A stretch of DNA of 64,000 bases, taken from Brevundimonas sp. GTDB lineage: Bacteria > Pseudomonadota > Alphaproteobacteria > Caulobacterales > Caulobacteraceae. Below, in pieces: positions 1 to 7,962 of the stretch; the stretch's first letter is position 1; each line of letters begins with the position of its first letter. A program made the translations under genes and the position numbers. Location: the NCBI RefSeq assembly GCF_029946145.1, contig NZ_JAQSDY010000027.1, positions 1 through 64,000 of the forward strand, read 5' to 3'. The notes under the pieces were generated by a model, which made no database searches, was not told the DNA's origin, and worked only from the letters and a program-made list of their open reading frames with translations.

Positions 1-53
<53 letters not shown>

Positions 54-91
54 AAGAATGCTGACGGTCGCCATGGTCGCCAATCACTCGT

Positions 92-108
92 CACTAGCCA
101 CTAGCCAC
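92..108. repeat. Inverted copy of the heptamer repeat
   Basis: CACTAGCCACTAGCCAC is the exact reverse complement of a stretch of the 1-53 repeat, separated from it by about 38 bases. Together they form a potential hairpin about 45 bases upstream of the ligD start. Confidence 0.8.
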
Positions 109-152
109 TCCTTCCCCCCGCAACGCTCCCCGCCGACCCGCGTTCACCCCCC

Positions 153-2762
153 ATGGCAGCCAAGGGCGAACTCGAAACCTATCAGGCCAAACGGAGCTTC
201 GCGGAGACGCCGGAGCCCAGGGGCCGCAAGGGCAAGGCGAAATCGACCGGCCTGACCTATCTGATCCAGCGCCACGCGGCGACGCGCCTGCACTACGATT
301 TCCGCATCGAGATCGACGGCGTGCTCAAGTCCTGGGCCGTGACCAAGGCCCCGTCCCGCGACACCCTCGTCAAACGCCTCGCCGTCGAGGTCGAGGACCA
401 CCCGCTCGACTACGGTACGTTCGAGGGGACCATCCCCGCCGGCAACTACGGCGCCGGCACGGTGCAGATGTGGGACCGCGGAACCTGGGAGCCGCAGGAG
501 CCCGACCTCGACGCCGCCTTCAGGAAGGGTCAGATCAAGATGATCCTGCACGGCGAGCGGCTGAAGGGAAAATGGGCCCTGATCCGCCTCCGCTCCGACC
601 GCGGCAAGCCGTCGAAACGCAACAACTGGCTGCTCATAAAGGAGCGCGACGAATTCACCGTCGAGGGCGAGGGCGACGCCAATATGGAGATCGACGCCTC
701 CATCGTCTCGGGCCGCACCCTGGCCCAGATCGCCGAGGGCTCGAACGAGTGGAAGTCTTCGAAGCCGACCACCCGCAAGGCCCCGCCCAAACCAAAACCG
801 ACCAAGGCCGAGACCCGCACATCGACCAAACCGCCCGCCTTCGTCCCCATCCAGCTGTGCAAGATCACCGACTATCCGCCGCGCGGCGCCGGCTGGGCTC
901 ATGAGATCAAGTTCGACGGCTACCGCGTCCAGATCGGCGTCGGCGGCGGGAAGGCGACCCTGCGCACCCGCAAGGGTCTCGACTGGTCGGCCAAATTCCC
1001 GGCCCACGCCGACGACGCCGCCCGTTGGCCCGACGGCGTCGTCGACGGCGAGCTGTGCGCCCTGGCCGGAGACCACATGCCCGACTTCTCGGCCCTGCAG
1101 GCCGCCATCTCGAACGGCGACACCGGCGAGCTGATCTATTTCGCCTTCGACCTGCTGTTCGACGGCGACGAGGACCTGCGCGGCCTGCCCCTGTCGCATC
1201 GCAAGGCGCGGCTTCAGGCGTACATCGACCGCATCCCTCCGGCGGCCCGCAAGCGCATCCGTTACGTCGACCATTTCGCCACCACCGGCCAGGCCGTGCT
1301 GGAGAGCGCCTGCCGCATGGACCTGGAGGGCGTCATCTCAAAATCGCTGGACGCCCCCTATCACGCGGGCCGTTCGACCACCTGGCTCAAGTCCAAATGC
1401 CGCGGCCGCGACGAGGTCGTCATCGGCGGCTGGACCTCCGAAGGCGACCGCTTCCGCTCCCTCATCGTCGGCGTCCAGGACGTCGACGGGAAACAGGGCA
1501 AGGGCCTGCGCCACTTGGGCCGCGTCGGCACGGGCTATGCGCAGCCCCTGCTGAAGACCCTGCTCCCGGCCCTGAAGAAGGCCGAGTCCGAGCACAGTCC
1601 CTTCGTCGGCAAGGGCGCCCCGCGCCGCCCGTCATCCGCCGGCCAGACCATCCACTGGGTCACGCCCACCCTCGTCGCCGAGATCGAGCACGGCGGCTAC
1701 ACCGACACCGGCTCCCTGCGTCAGGCCGCCTACAAGGGGCTGCGCGAGGACAAGACGGCGCTCGAGGTCACCGAGGACCCGCAGGCTCCGTCCAGGCCCT
1801 CGAAGGAAGCCGGCAAGGTCTCGGCTCCGCCGCAGCTGGCCATTCCCGGCGAACCGCGCGGCAAGCAGAAGCTGGTCGTAGCCGGCGTCACCATCTCCAA
1901 CCCCGACCGCATCCTGTGGCCCGCCGCCGACGGCAAGCCGGCCCTGACCAAGGCTGATCTGGTCCAGTATTATGAGATGGCGGCTGAACGCATCCTGCCC
2001 CACGTCGCCGACCGTCCCGTCTCGATCATCCGCGCGCCCGAGGGCATCACCGGCGAGAAATTCTTCCAGCGCCACGCCATGCCGGGTTCGAACCCGCGGC
2101 TGAAGCTGATCGATGTGAAGGAGCGCAAACCCTATGTCGGCGTCGTCGACGTCGGCGGCCTCGTCGCCATCGGCCAGTCGGGCGGGCTGGAGCTTCACCC
2201 CTGGGGCTGCAAGCCCAACGACCCCGAGACGCCCGACCAGATCACCTTCGACCTCGACCCCGACGAGGGCCTGAATTTCGCCGACGTGATCGCCGCCGCG
2301 AAGACGGTCAGGAAGGAGCTGGAATCCCTGGGCCTCAACCCCTTCGTCAAGACCACCGGCGGCAAGGGCCTGCACGTCGTCGTACCGATCAAGGCCGACG
2401 CGAAAAGCCGTATCGAATGGGATCAATGCAAGGCCTTCGCCAAGGCCATATCCGAGCGCGTCCGCGTCGCCGACCCCGACCATTTCACCACCACCCTCGC
2501 CAGGAAGGCGCGGGGCGGAAAGATCTTCCTCGACTATCTGCGCAACGGCCGCATGGCCACCGCCGTCGCCCCCTGGTCCCCCCGCGCCCGCCCCGGCGCC
2601 GGCCTCGCCTTCCCCTTGTCATGGACCCAGGTGAAGACCGGCCTCGACCCCCGCGCCTACACCCTCCACGACGCCGCCGCCCTGCTGAAAAAGCCCGACC
2701 CTTGGAAGGACTTCCGGGATGGGGCGGTCAATCTGAGACCGGTGCTGAGGAAGGTGCTTTAG
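153..2762 (+). CDS. ligD: DNA ligase D (NHEJ), PE-ligase-polymerase architecture
   Basis: This 869-residue protein is a multifunctional non-homologous end-joining enzyme. The order is an N-terminal 3'-phosphoesterase domain (about residues 35-185, with H41, H47 and D49 in RHAATRLHYDF), a central ATP-dependent ligase (about 230-540, nucleotidyl lysine K253 in EIKFDGYR), and a C-terminal primase/polymerase domain (about 575-869) with the metal-binding FDLDPDEG near residue 700. The length fits full-length LigD of the Pseudomonas type. It repairs double-strand breaks together with Ku; no Ku gene lies in this window, so it must be upstream or elsewhere. The ATG has no strong ribosome site (it is preceded by a C-run), so expression may be low. 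Confidence 0.96.
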   Translation: MAAKGELETYQAKRSFAETPEPRGRKGKAKSTGLTYLIQRHAATRLHYDFRIEIDGVLKSWAVTKAPSRDTLVKRLAVEVEDHPLDYGTFEGTIPAGNYGAGTVQMWDRGTWEPQEPDLDAAFRKGQIKMILHGERLKGKWALIRLRSDRGKPSKRNNWLLIKERDEFTVEGEGDANMEIDASIVSGRTLAQIAEGSNEWKSSKPTTRKAPPKPKPTKAETRTSTKPPAFVPIQLCKITDYPPRGAGWAHEIKFDGYRVQIGVGGGKATLRTRKGLDWSAKFPAHADDAARWPDGVVDGELCALAGDHMPDFSALQAAISNGDTGELIYFAFDLLFDGDEDLRGLPLSHRKARLQAYIDRIPPAARKRIRYVDHFATTGQAVLESACRMDLEGVISKSLDAPYHAGRSTTWLKSKCRGRDEVVIGGWTSEGDRFRSLIVGVQDVDGKQGKGLRHLGRVGTGYAQPLLKTLLPALKKAESEHSPFVGKGAPRRPSSAGQTIHWVTPTLVAEIEHGGYTDTGSLRQAAYKGLREDKTALEVTEDPQAPSRPSKEAGKVSAPPQLAIPGEPRGKQKLVVAGVTISNPDRILWPAADGKPALTKADLVQYYEMAAERILPHVADRPVSIIRAPEGITGEKFFQRHAMPGSNPRLKLIDVKERKPYVGVVDVGGLVAIGQSGGLELHPWGCKPNDPETPDQITFDLDPDEGLNFADVIAAAKTVRKELESLGLNPFVKTTGGKGLHVVVPIKADAKSRIEWDQCKAFAKAISERVRVADPDHFTTTLARKARGGKIFLDYLRNGRMATAVAPWSPRARPGAGLAFPLSWTQVKTGLDPRAYTLHDAAALLKKPDPWKDFRDGAVNLRPVLRKVL

Positions 2763-2767
2763 GTGAT

Positions 2768-3154
2768 GTGGACTGGACCTACTACGAGACCAAACTGACC
2801 AAGGCCCAGCTATCCTCCGGGCCGCTAACCGTCCCATGGGCGCCAGTGGAACTCGACGCCGTCCAGTTCGTCCTGATCAATCGCTTGTGCATCGAGGACG
2901 TTGACATCGACGAGCCGGAGTTTGTCGTCTTCATCCAGGGAGAAGGCATGGCCGTGGAAGAATTCGTCGCGTCCTTGATCAGCACGCGCCTCGTGGCCCT
3001 GAACGGCAAGACGCTCGAACTACTGACGACCGAATGCGCCTGCGCGATCCTTCCGGACGGGCGCCGGATTGCCGCGGAAAACAATACCGGCCGGCTGAAA
3101 CGTTGGCTCGACGCCTATCACAAGGCTCGCCGCGCTGCGCCAGCCCCAGCATGA
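2768..3154 (+). CDS. Hypothetical protein, first gene of a coupled pair
   Basis: A 128-residue soluble protein that I do not recognise. The reading frame is open further upstream inside ligD, but a GTG five bases after the ligD stop is the natural start and gives MDWTYYETKL. It has a central mixed hydrophobic/acidic region (VDIDEPEFVVFIQGEG), a pair of cysteines in TTECACAIL, and a basic alanine-rich tail. Its stop overlaps the next start in ATGA, so the two are probably co-translated. It may read through from ligD. No membrane segment or signal peptide is visible. Confidence 0.6.
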   Translation: MDWTYYETKLTKAQLSSGPLTVPWAPVELDAVQFVLINRLCIEDVDIDEPEFVVFIQGEGMAVEEFVASLISTRLVALNGKTLELLTTECACAILPDGRRIAAENNTGRLKRWLDAYHKARRAAPAPA

Positions 3155-3630
3155 GCGAGCTCGTCCCCGACATGGACCTGAAGCATTTGGCGGCCACGCT
3201 GCATGCAAGCATGCCCGGCGAAAAAATCACCTTGGTCGAGGACGATGACGATCACGATCATCATGATGATGAACGGGATGATGCTGGAAGGAAACCGAAC
3301 CGCTGCCACGCGAACGCAGTCCGCTGGATAGACTCGCATCCCGACTATCGGATCGTTCCGGGATGGATCCCCGTGCCCTACGAAACCTTGCCGAACCGGC
3401 TGCGCTTCCATTCCCACTCGATGGTAGAGGACGCGTCAGGCCAGTTGAGGGACGTTACGCTCACGGCGGATCAGGCCTCTTCGCACCGTTTCATCCGCCA
3501 CCCCGGACCCACCGACGCCTTCTACGCAGCGGTCGCGAACCAGGGATTGCCGTCGATCGAGCACGTCCTGGCTCCGGACCCTGCGTGGCCGATACAGGGC
3601 GACCCGAACACGGGTGACGCCAGCTTCTAG
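3151..3630 (+). CDS. Hypothetical protein with His/Asp-rich linker and Cys-His-Asp pattern
   Basis: A 159-residue protein starting at the ATG that overlaps the previous stop by four bases. Residues 31-44 are an Asp/His run (DDDDHDHHDDERDD) that could bind metal. The rest holds RCHANAVRWI (C52), RFHSHSMVED (H87, H89) and QLRDVTL (D101). This ordered Cys, His, Asp layout resembles small papain-like or NlpC-like proteins of unknown function often found near mobile genes; that comparison is from memory and tentative. It is encoded with 2768-3154 as a two-gene cassette. No signal peptide is seen. Confidence 0.6.
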   Translation: MSELVPDMDLKHLAATLHASMPGEKITLVEDDDDHDHHDDERDDAGRKPNRCHANAVRWIDSHPDYRIVPGWIPVPYETLPNRLRFHSHSMVEDASGQLRDVTLTADQASSHRFIRHPGPTDAFYAAVANQGLPSIEHVLAPDPAWPIQGDPNTGDASF

Positions 3631-3944
3631 CGCACCAGTTTTCGCATCCGGCTCCAATCAGCCGGTTTTCGGCAAGTACCTCCTCATCCGGTTTAAACTC
3701 GAACTCCGCGATCTGAATGGCGTCGGATCGACCGCATCTCGAAACGACTGAGAGCGTATTCTCCCTACTGGAGCTGGCTTTGGTTCAAACAAGGGCGCAA
3801 TTTGAAGTGCATCTTTGATCCAACGACCATCACAACGTACCCGGCGTTCTGGTTGAATTTTGCAACGAAGTTTGCATGAATTTTAAACCAAAATCATTGC
3901 AACAATTATCGCAACGACCTACGTAGGCGTCGAAAGGTTTGACG
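3631..3944. other. AT-richer intergenic region upstream of the AbiE-like pair
   Basis: 314 bases without a convincing gene, visibly richer in A and T than its surroundings. It contains several TTGCAAC-like direct repeats (around 3861-3913) and ends in the CCTACGTAGG palindrome. It should contain the promoter of the downstream toxin-antitoxin pair. Confidence 0.6.
3918..3927. promoter_or_regulatory. Palindrome CCTACGTAGG, candidate antitoxin operator
   Basis: A perfect 10-bp palindrome ending five bases before the GAAAGG ribosome site of the AbiEi-like gene. AbiEi-type antitoxins are known to autoregulate through an N-terminal winged helix, so a dyad here is a reasonable operator candidate. 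The binding is inferred. Confidence 0.4.
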
Positions 3945-4523
3945 ATGTCCGCATTGAACGAACTGAAAAAGCGGTTGCGGCCTGGACAGGTCTACCGGCG
4001 CCAGGACCTGAAGAAGTGGTCAACGGCGGTCGATCGCCACGTTCGGCTGCTCGTGGACGAAGGCCGGCTCAAGAAGGTTTCCGGCGGGGTCTATATGGCT
4101 CCTCGCAAGACCCGGTACGGCATGGCGCCTGCCAGCGCGGAGAAGCTGGTTGCGACCTTCCTCAAGGACGACCGCTTCCTGATGGTCTCGCCCAGCGCTT
4201 ACAACGGCCTCGGCGTCGGCACGACCCAGCTCTACAACGAGCCCGTGGTCTATAACCTCAAACGCCATGGCCGTTTCGAGCTGGGCGGGCGTTTCTACGA
4301 CTTCCGCAAAAAACCTTCCGTGCCGGCCAAGCTGACGCAGGAGGTTCTCCTCGTGGACCTTCTCCAGAACCTGGACCGGCTACCTGAGGACAAGGCCGAG
4401 GTTCTGCCGCGCGCGCTCTGTCGGGCCCGCGAGATGAATCCCTCACGTCTCGCCAAGGCGGCGAGGGATTTCGGTTCGGTGCGCGCAGAACGTCTGGTGA
4501 GCCGGGCGCTCGAGGCAGCTTGA
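3945..4523 (+). CDS. AbiEi-like antitoxin (DUF6088 type)
   Basis: A 192-residue protein with an N-terminal winged-helix-like region (VYRRQDLKKWSTAVDRHVRLLVDEGRLKKVSGGVYMAPR) followed by an alpha/beta domain typical of AbiEi-family antitoxins. The chosen ATG has GAAAGG seven bases upstream; an in-frame TTG two codons earlier is less likely. It is followed after four bases by a nucleotidyltransferase of the AbiEii class, the standard antitoxin-toxin order. Such antitoxins repress their own promoter and counter the toxin without binding it (type IV). The pair sits in an accessory stretch with a broken gene, consistent with horizontal gain. Confidence 0.85.
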   Translation: MSALNELKKRLRPGQVYRRQDLKKWSTAVDRHVRLLVDEGRLKKVSGGVYMAPRKTRYGMAPASAEKLVATFLKDDRFLMVSPSAYNGLGVGTTQLYNEPVVYNLKRHGRFELGGRFYDFRKKPSVPAKLTQEVLLVDLLQNLDRLPEDKAEVLPRALCRAREMNPSRLAKAARDFGSVRAERLVSRALEAA

Positions 4524-4527
4524 GGCC

Positions 4528-5472
4528 ATGCCCCTTCTCCATGACGTCGAGGATTTCCGCGATCTGATCGCCGTCGTCGCTGCAGAGTTGGGCATCGACC
4601 CGGGTCTGGTGGAGATGGACTACTGGATCATGCACGGCCTGTGGGGCCTGCAGCAGCTGGGTATCCGCTTCGAGCTCAAGGGCGGAACCTCACTGTCCAA
4701 GGGCTTCCAGCTCATCCACCGCTTCTCGGAAGACATCGACATCCTCATTCATCCGGAAGGGGATCTGCCGACAGGTCGGAACCATGACAAGCGCGACCAT
4801 ATCAATGAGCGCAGGGTCTTCTTCGACGGCTTGCCCGCGCGCCTGGCGATCCCGGGGTTCACCCATGCGGTTCGGGACACGGCATTCGACGATCCCACCG
4901 GACGGATGCGCGGGGCCGGCATTCGGCTGATCTATCCGGAGCTCAATCCGCTTCCCGCCGGCCTCAAGGCCGGCATTCTCCTCGAAGCCGGCTTTGACCA
5001 GGTCACACCCAATCGGCCCTGCCTGATTTCTTCATGGGCTTATGAGCATGCGACCTCATCAGGGATCGAGGATCTGGTCGACAATCGCGCGGTAGACGTG
5101 CCCTGCTACGAGCCCGGCTACACGTTCGTCGAGAAACTGCAGACCGTCTCCACCAAATTCCGGCAGCAGCAGGAGACCGGGACGATGCCGGTCAATTTCC
5201 TGCGTCACTACTACGATCTCTACTGTCTGCTCGACGATGCCAGCGTGCAGACCTTCATCGGGACGGACGCCTATGTGGCTCATAAGAAGGCTCGCTTCCG
5301 CGGTGCCGATGAGCCTGACCTTTGCCAGAACGAAGCCTTCCATCTCAGCGATCCGGCCGTCCGAAAGTCCTACACCGACGCCTATGCTCGGACGCGCGCC
5401 CTCTACTATCGAGACCAGCCTTCGCTTGAGAAAATCCTCGACCGGCTCGCCCCCAACCTGGAGCGCCTTTAA
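4528..5472 (+). CDS. AbiEii/AbiGii-family nucleotidyltransferase toxin
   Basis: A 314-residue toxin-like nucleotidyltransferase (DUF1814 family). The hallmark motifs are present: KGGTSLSKG (residues 51-59) and FSEDIDILI (66-74), the equivalents of the G-[GS]-x9-D-x-D signature of the polymerase-beta fold. Family members stall growth by transferring nucleotides, in some cases to tRNA, and can give abortive phage infection. It starts four bases after the AbiEi-like stop. The length is normal and no damage is seen, so the module appears intact. The physiological target here is unknown. Confidence 0.9.
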   Translation: MPLLHDVEDFRDLIAVVAAELGIDPGLVEMDYWIMHGLWGLQQLGIRFELKGGTSLSKGFQLIHRFSEDIDILIHPEGDLPTGRNHDKRDHINERRVFFDGLPARLAIPGFTHAVRDTAFDDPTGRMRGAGIRLIYPELNPLPAGLKAGILLEAGFDQVTPNRPCLISSWAYEHATSSGIEDLVDNRAVDVPCYEPGYTFVEKLQTVSTKFRQQQETGTMPVNFLRHYYDLYCLLDDASVQTFIGTDAYVAHKKARFRGADEPDLCQNEAFHLSDPAVRKSYTDAYARTRALYYRDQPSLEKILDRLAPNLERL

Positions 5473-5543
5473 CAGGGAGCACTTACCCGGGTCCCGGACT
5501 CGAAATGGGCCCGTGCGTCAGAGGCGATCCGGCAACTGGTCTC

Positions 5544-6079
5544 TCAGGGTTCCCGGTTTCGGTGCTCAACCCATTCATCCATAGTGCGGGCCTCGTGCAC
5601 ATAGGTCTCCGCCATCTGGTGGAGCATTCTTAAGGTCCGAGGCGCGTCAAACGCCGTTGCCTCGGCCCATCGGCGGTACTGCTCCGCATCCTGCTGCTCG
5701 AGACGCCCTCCTTCTCCCGGAGGCGCGTTGGGACGCCTCGCAGATTGTATTTTCCGGTACGGAAGCCGCTTTCCAGTTCTTCACTTCGGAACAGTTCGAT
5801 GACCGCCCGGACCGGCTCGGCGGGCCAGATCCCATCCGAGCCCTTCGGAGAGGTCGCGAGCATTTGCCCAATCTGGATGTCGGCGATCGCGCCACGTCCG
5901 ATTTCGCGCGCTTTCGCACGGGCTTCCTTGATCCAATCTTCCAGCAGGACCTGGTCGATACCTCCCTCGTCATCGGAGCCTGGAATGCGGTTCCACAGAC
6001 GGAGAAGACGACAGGCCTGGCTCGCCATCATACGAGCGCGTTCCGGATCGTCCGCCCTTCTCCCCCATTCTCTGACAGG
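5544..6079 (-). pseudogene. Frameshifted, 5'-truncated remnant of a conserved hypothetical protein
   Basis: On the minus strand a clearly protein-like sequence runs from about 6079 to 5720 (containing IADIQIGQMLATSPKGSDG and KYNLRGV). It then breaks, and continues in another frame (LEQQDAEQYRRWAEATAF, then APRTLRMLHQMAETYVHEAR) to a TGA at 5544-5546. Near 5708-5718 an apparent 2-bp GA insertion explains the shift; deleting it restores one smooth reading. Upstream, an in-frame TAG at 6080-6082 cuts the frame, so the N-terminal part is gone and ubiA begins 11 bases further on. The pattern recalls large conserved hypothetical proteins whose C-terminus reads IGxxLAxAPxDxDGxWP; their function is unknown to me. 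Confidence 0.75.
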
Positions 6080-6092
6080 CTATCTCCCATCG

Positions 6093-7115
6093 ATGACCTC
6101 CGCCCCGCTTCCCGACGCCGGTTCGAACTGGGTGGACCGCCACGCACCGGAACCCCTCAAGCCGTGGCTCAAGCTCGGCCGCTTCGACCGCCCCGTCGGC
6201 ATCTGGCTTCTGCTGCTTCCGGGATGGCAGGGAATCGCCCTGGGCTGGGCGTCGGGCGCTGGAGGCGCGGCGGAAGACAGCTTCATGCTGAGGCACGCCA
6301 TCACCCTGGCCGTGCTCTTCGCCCTCGGTGCCTGCCTGATGCGCGCCGCCGGCTGCGCCTTCAACGACATCGTCGACCGCAAGATCGACCGGCGGGTGGC
6401 CCGGACCGCATCCCGGCCCGTCGCCTCCGGCCAGATCAGCGTCAGCCACGCCGGAATCTTCGTCGTCGTCTGCGGTTTCATCAGCCTGCAGATCCTGCTG
6501 GCGATGAACTGGACCACCGTGATGCTCGGGATCGGGTCGCTGGCCCTGGTGGCCGCCTATCCCTTCATGAAGCGCATCACATGGTGGCCCCAGGCGTGGC
6601 TGGGCCTGACCTTCAACTGGGGCGCCCTGATGGGCTTCGCCGCCTTCACCAGCGCCTTCCCGTGGGCCGGCATGCCCGCTTTCTGGCGGACGGGCGTCGC
6701 GGTGTTCCACGCCCACGCGGGCATGCCTGGTCACCTGACCTGGGCCGCCGTTCTGCTCTATCTCGGCGGCGTGTTCTGGACCTTGGGCTATGACACCATC
6801 TACGCCCTGCAGGACATCGAGGACGACGCCATGGTCGGGGTGAAGTCCTCGGCCCGCCGCCTCGGGTCCAACGTCCCGCGCGGCGTCGCGATCTTCTACA
6901 GCCTCGCCGTCATCTGCGCCGCCGCCGCCGGCTGGCTGGCCCACATCGGACCGCTGTTCTGGGTCGGATTGGCCGGCTACGCCCTGCATCTCGTCTCACA
7001 GGCCCGCCGGGTCCGCACCGACGACCCCGCCCTCGCCCTGCGCCTGTTCAAGTCCAACCGCGACGCCGGCCTGATCCTGCTGGCCGCCATCGGCCTCGGA
7101 GCCCTGACCCTGTGA
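6093..7115 (+). CDS. ubiA: 4-hydroxybenzoate polyprenyltransferase
   Basis: An integral-membrane prenyltransferase of 340 residues that attaches the polyprenyl tail to 4-hydroxybenzoate in ubiquinone synthesis. The first Asp-rich motif NDIVDRKID is at residues 91-99 and the second is around YDTIYALQDIEDD near 240-250; both bind Mg-diphosphate. About eight or nine membrane helices are visible. The frame is open far upstream, but that part is antisense to the gene remnant, and ATG 6093 gives the family-typical start MTSAPLPDAG. The stop overlaps the GTG of the next gene. Confidence 0.93.
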   Translation: MTSAPLPDAGSNWVDRHAPEPLKPWLKLGRFDRPVGIWLLLLPGWQGIALGWASGAGGAAEDSFMLRHAITLAVLFALGACLMRAAGCAFNDIVDRKIDRRVARTASRPVASGQISVSHAGIFVVVCGFISLQILLAMNWTTVMLGIGSLALVAAYPFMKRITWWPQAWLGLTFNWGALMGFAAFTSAFPWAGMPAFWRTGVAVFHAHAGMPGHLTWAAVLLYLGGVFWTLGYDTIYALQDIEDDAMVGVKSSARRLGSNVPRGVAIFYSLAVICAAAAGWLAHIGPLFWVGLAGYALHLVSQARRVRTDDPALALRLFKSNRDAGLILLAAIGLGALTL

Positions 7116-7939
7116 ACGCCCGATCCGCCGTTCCGCGCATCCTGATGGCCGCCGCCTGGCTGCTGGCCACCGCCTGCGCCTCCTCGCCCCAGACCTCCGC
7201 GCCCGCCGATCCCCAGCCCATCGCCTACAAGCTCGAAGACGGCCGCATGACCACCGAGCTCACGCTCGACCCGGCCCTGCGCGCTTACCCCGAGCTGAGG
7301 GCCCGCCTTTTCAACGACGGTATGGTCGAGATCCGCGAGTTCGAGGCGGCGGTCCGTGAAGCGCGCACCGAGGAAGGCGGCGAGCTCCAGTACAACATGG
7401 ACCTCAGCCTCGCCTGGCAAGCCCCGGTCGAGACCGCCCGCCTGGTCAGCTCGGACGGACTGTTCTGGTCGTACACCGGCGGCGCTCATGGCAACCCGGG
7501 CTTCCACTCTATCGTCTGGGACCGGCAGGACGAGCGCGAGATCAAGCCCGCCGAACTGTTCCGCGCCGACGTCGACCAGAAAAAGCTCGACCACGCCCTG
7601 TGCGACGCGATCAACGCCGCCAAGGCCGCGCGCGGCGGCGACCAGGCCTGGGACCCGTCGCCCTACCGCGACGAACCGGCGCAACCGGACCTCTGGGCCT
7701 GCCCCGCTGCGCTCGAGACGCCGTTCTCCCTCGCCCCCGGCGACACGGCGGGCAAGGCCGGCGGCCTGGTCTTCCTGATCGGACCCTACATCGTCGGGCC
7801 CTATGCCGAGGGGGTCTACACCGCCGTCGTGCCCGCGGCCGCCTTCTCCGCCCTGCTCTCGCCTGAATGGGCCGATCAGTTCGGGGGCGCGCCGGCGCCG
7901 GAATTCCTTGACCGGCTTCGCACCGAACCAGCACGATGA
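7112..7939 (+). CDS. Lipoprotein with DUF3298/RsiV-like domain, copy 1
   Basis: A 275-residue exported protein. The N-terminus has a hydrophobic stretch ending in a lipobox (LLATAC), so it is probably an outer- or inner-membrane lipoprotein. The body carries YTGGAHGNPG, the hallmark of the DUF3298/DUF4163 fold found in RsiV and the PdaC N-terminus. No deacetylase domain follows. It starts at a GTG overlapping the ubiA stop and is followed directly by a paralogue with the same layout. Its ligand is unknown; RsiV relatives bind lysozyme, which is only a family hint. Confidence 0.75.
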   Translation: MNARSAVPRILMAAAWLLATACASSPQTSAPADPQPIAYKLEDGRMTTELTLDPALRAYPELRARLFNDGMVEIREFEAAVREARTEEGGELQYNMDLSLAWQAPVETARLVSSDGLFWSYTGGAHGNPGFHSIVWDRQDEREIKPAELFRADVDQKKLDHALCDAINAAKAARGGDQAWDPSPYRDEPAQPDLWACPAALETPFSLAPGDTAGKAGGLVFLIGPYIVGPYAEGVYTAVVPAAAFSALLSPEWADQFGGAPAPEFLDRLRTEPAR

Positions 7940-7962
7940 CCGCGACGCATCAGGAGACCCGC

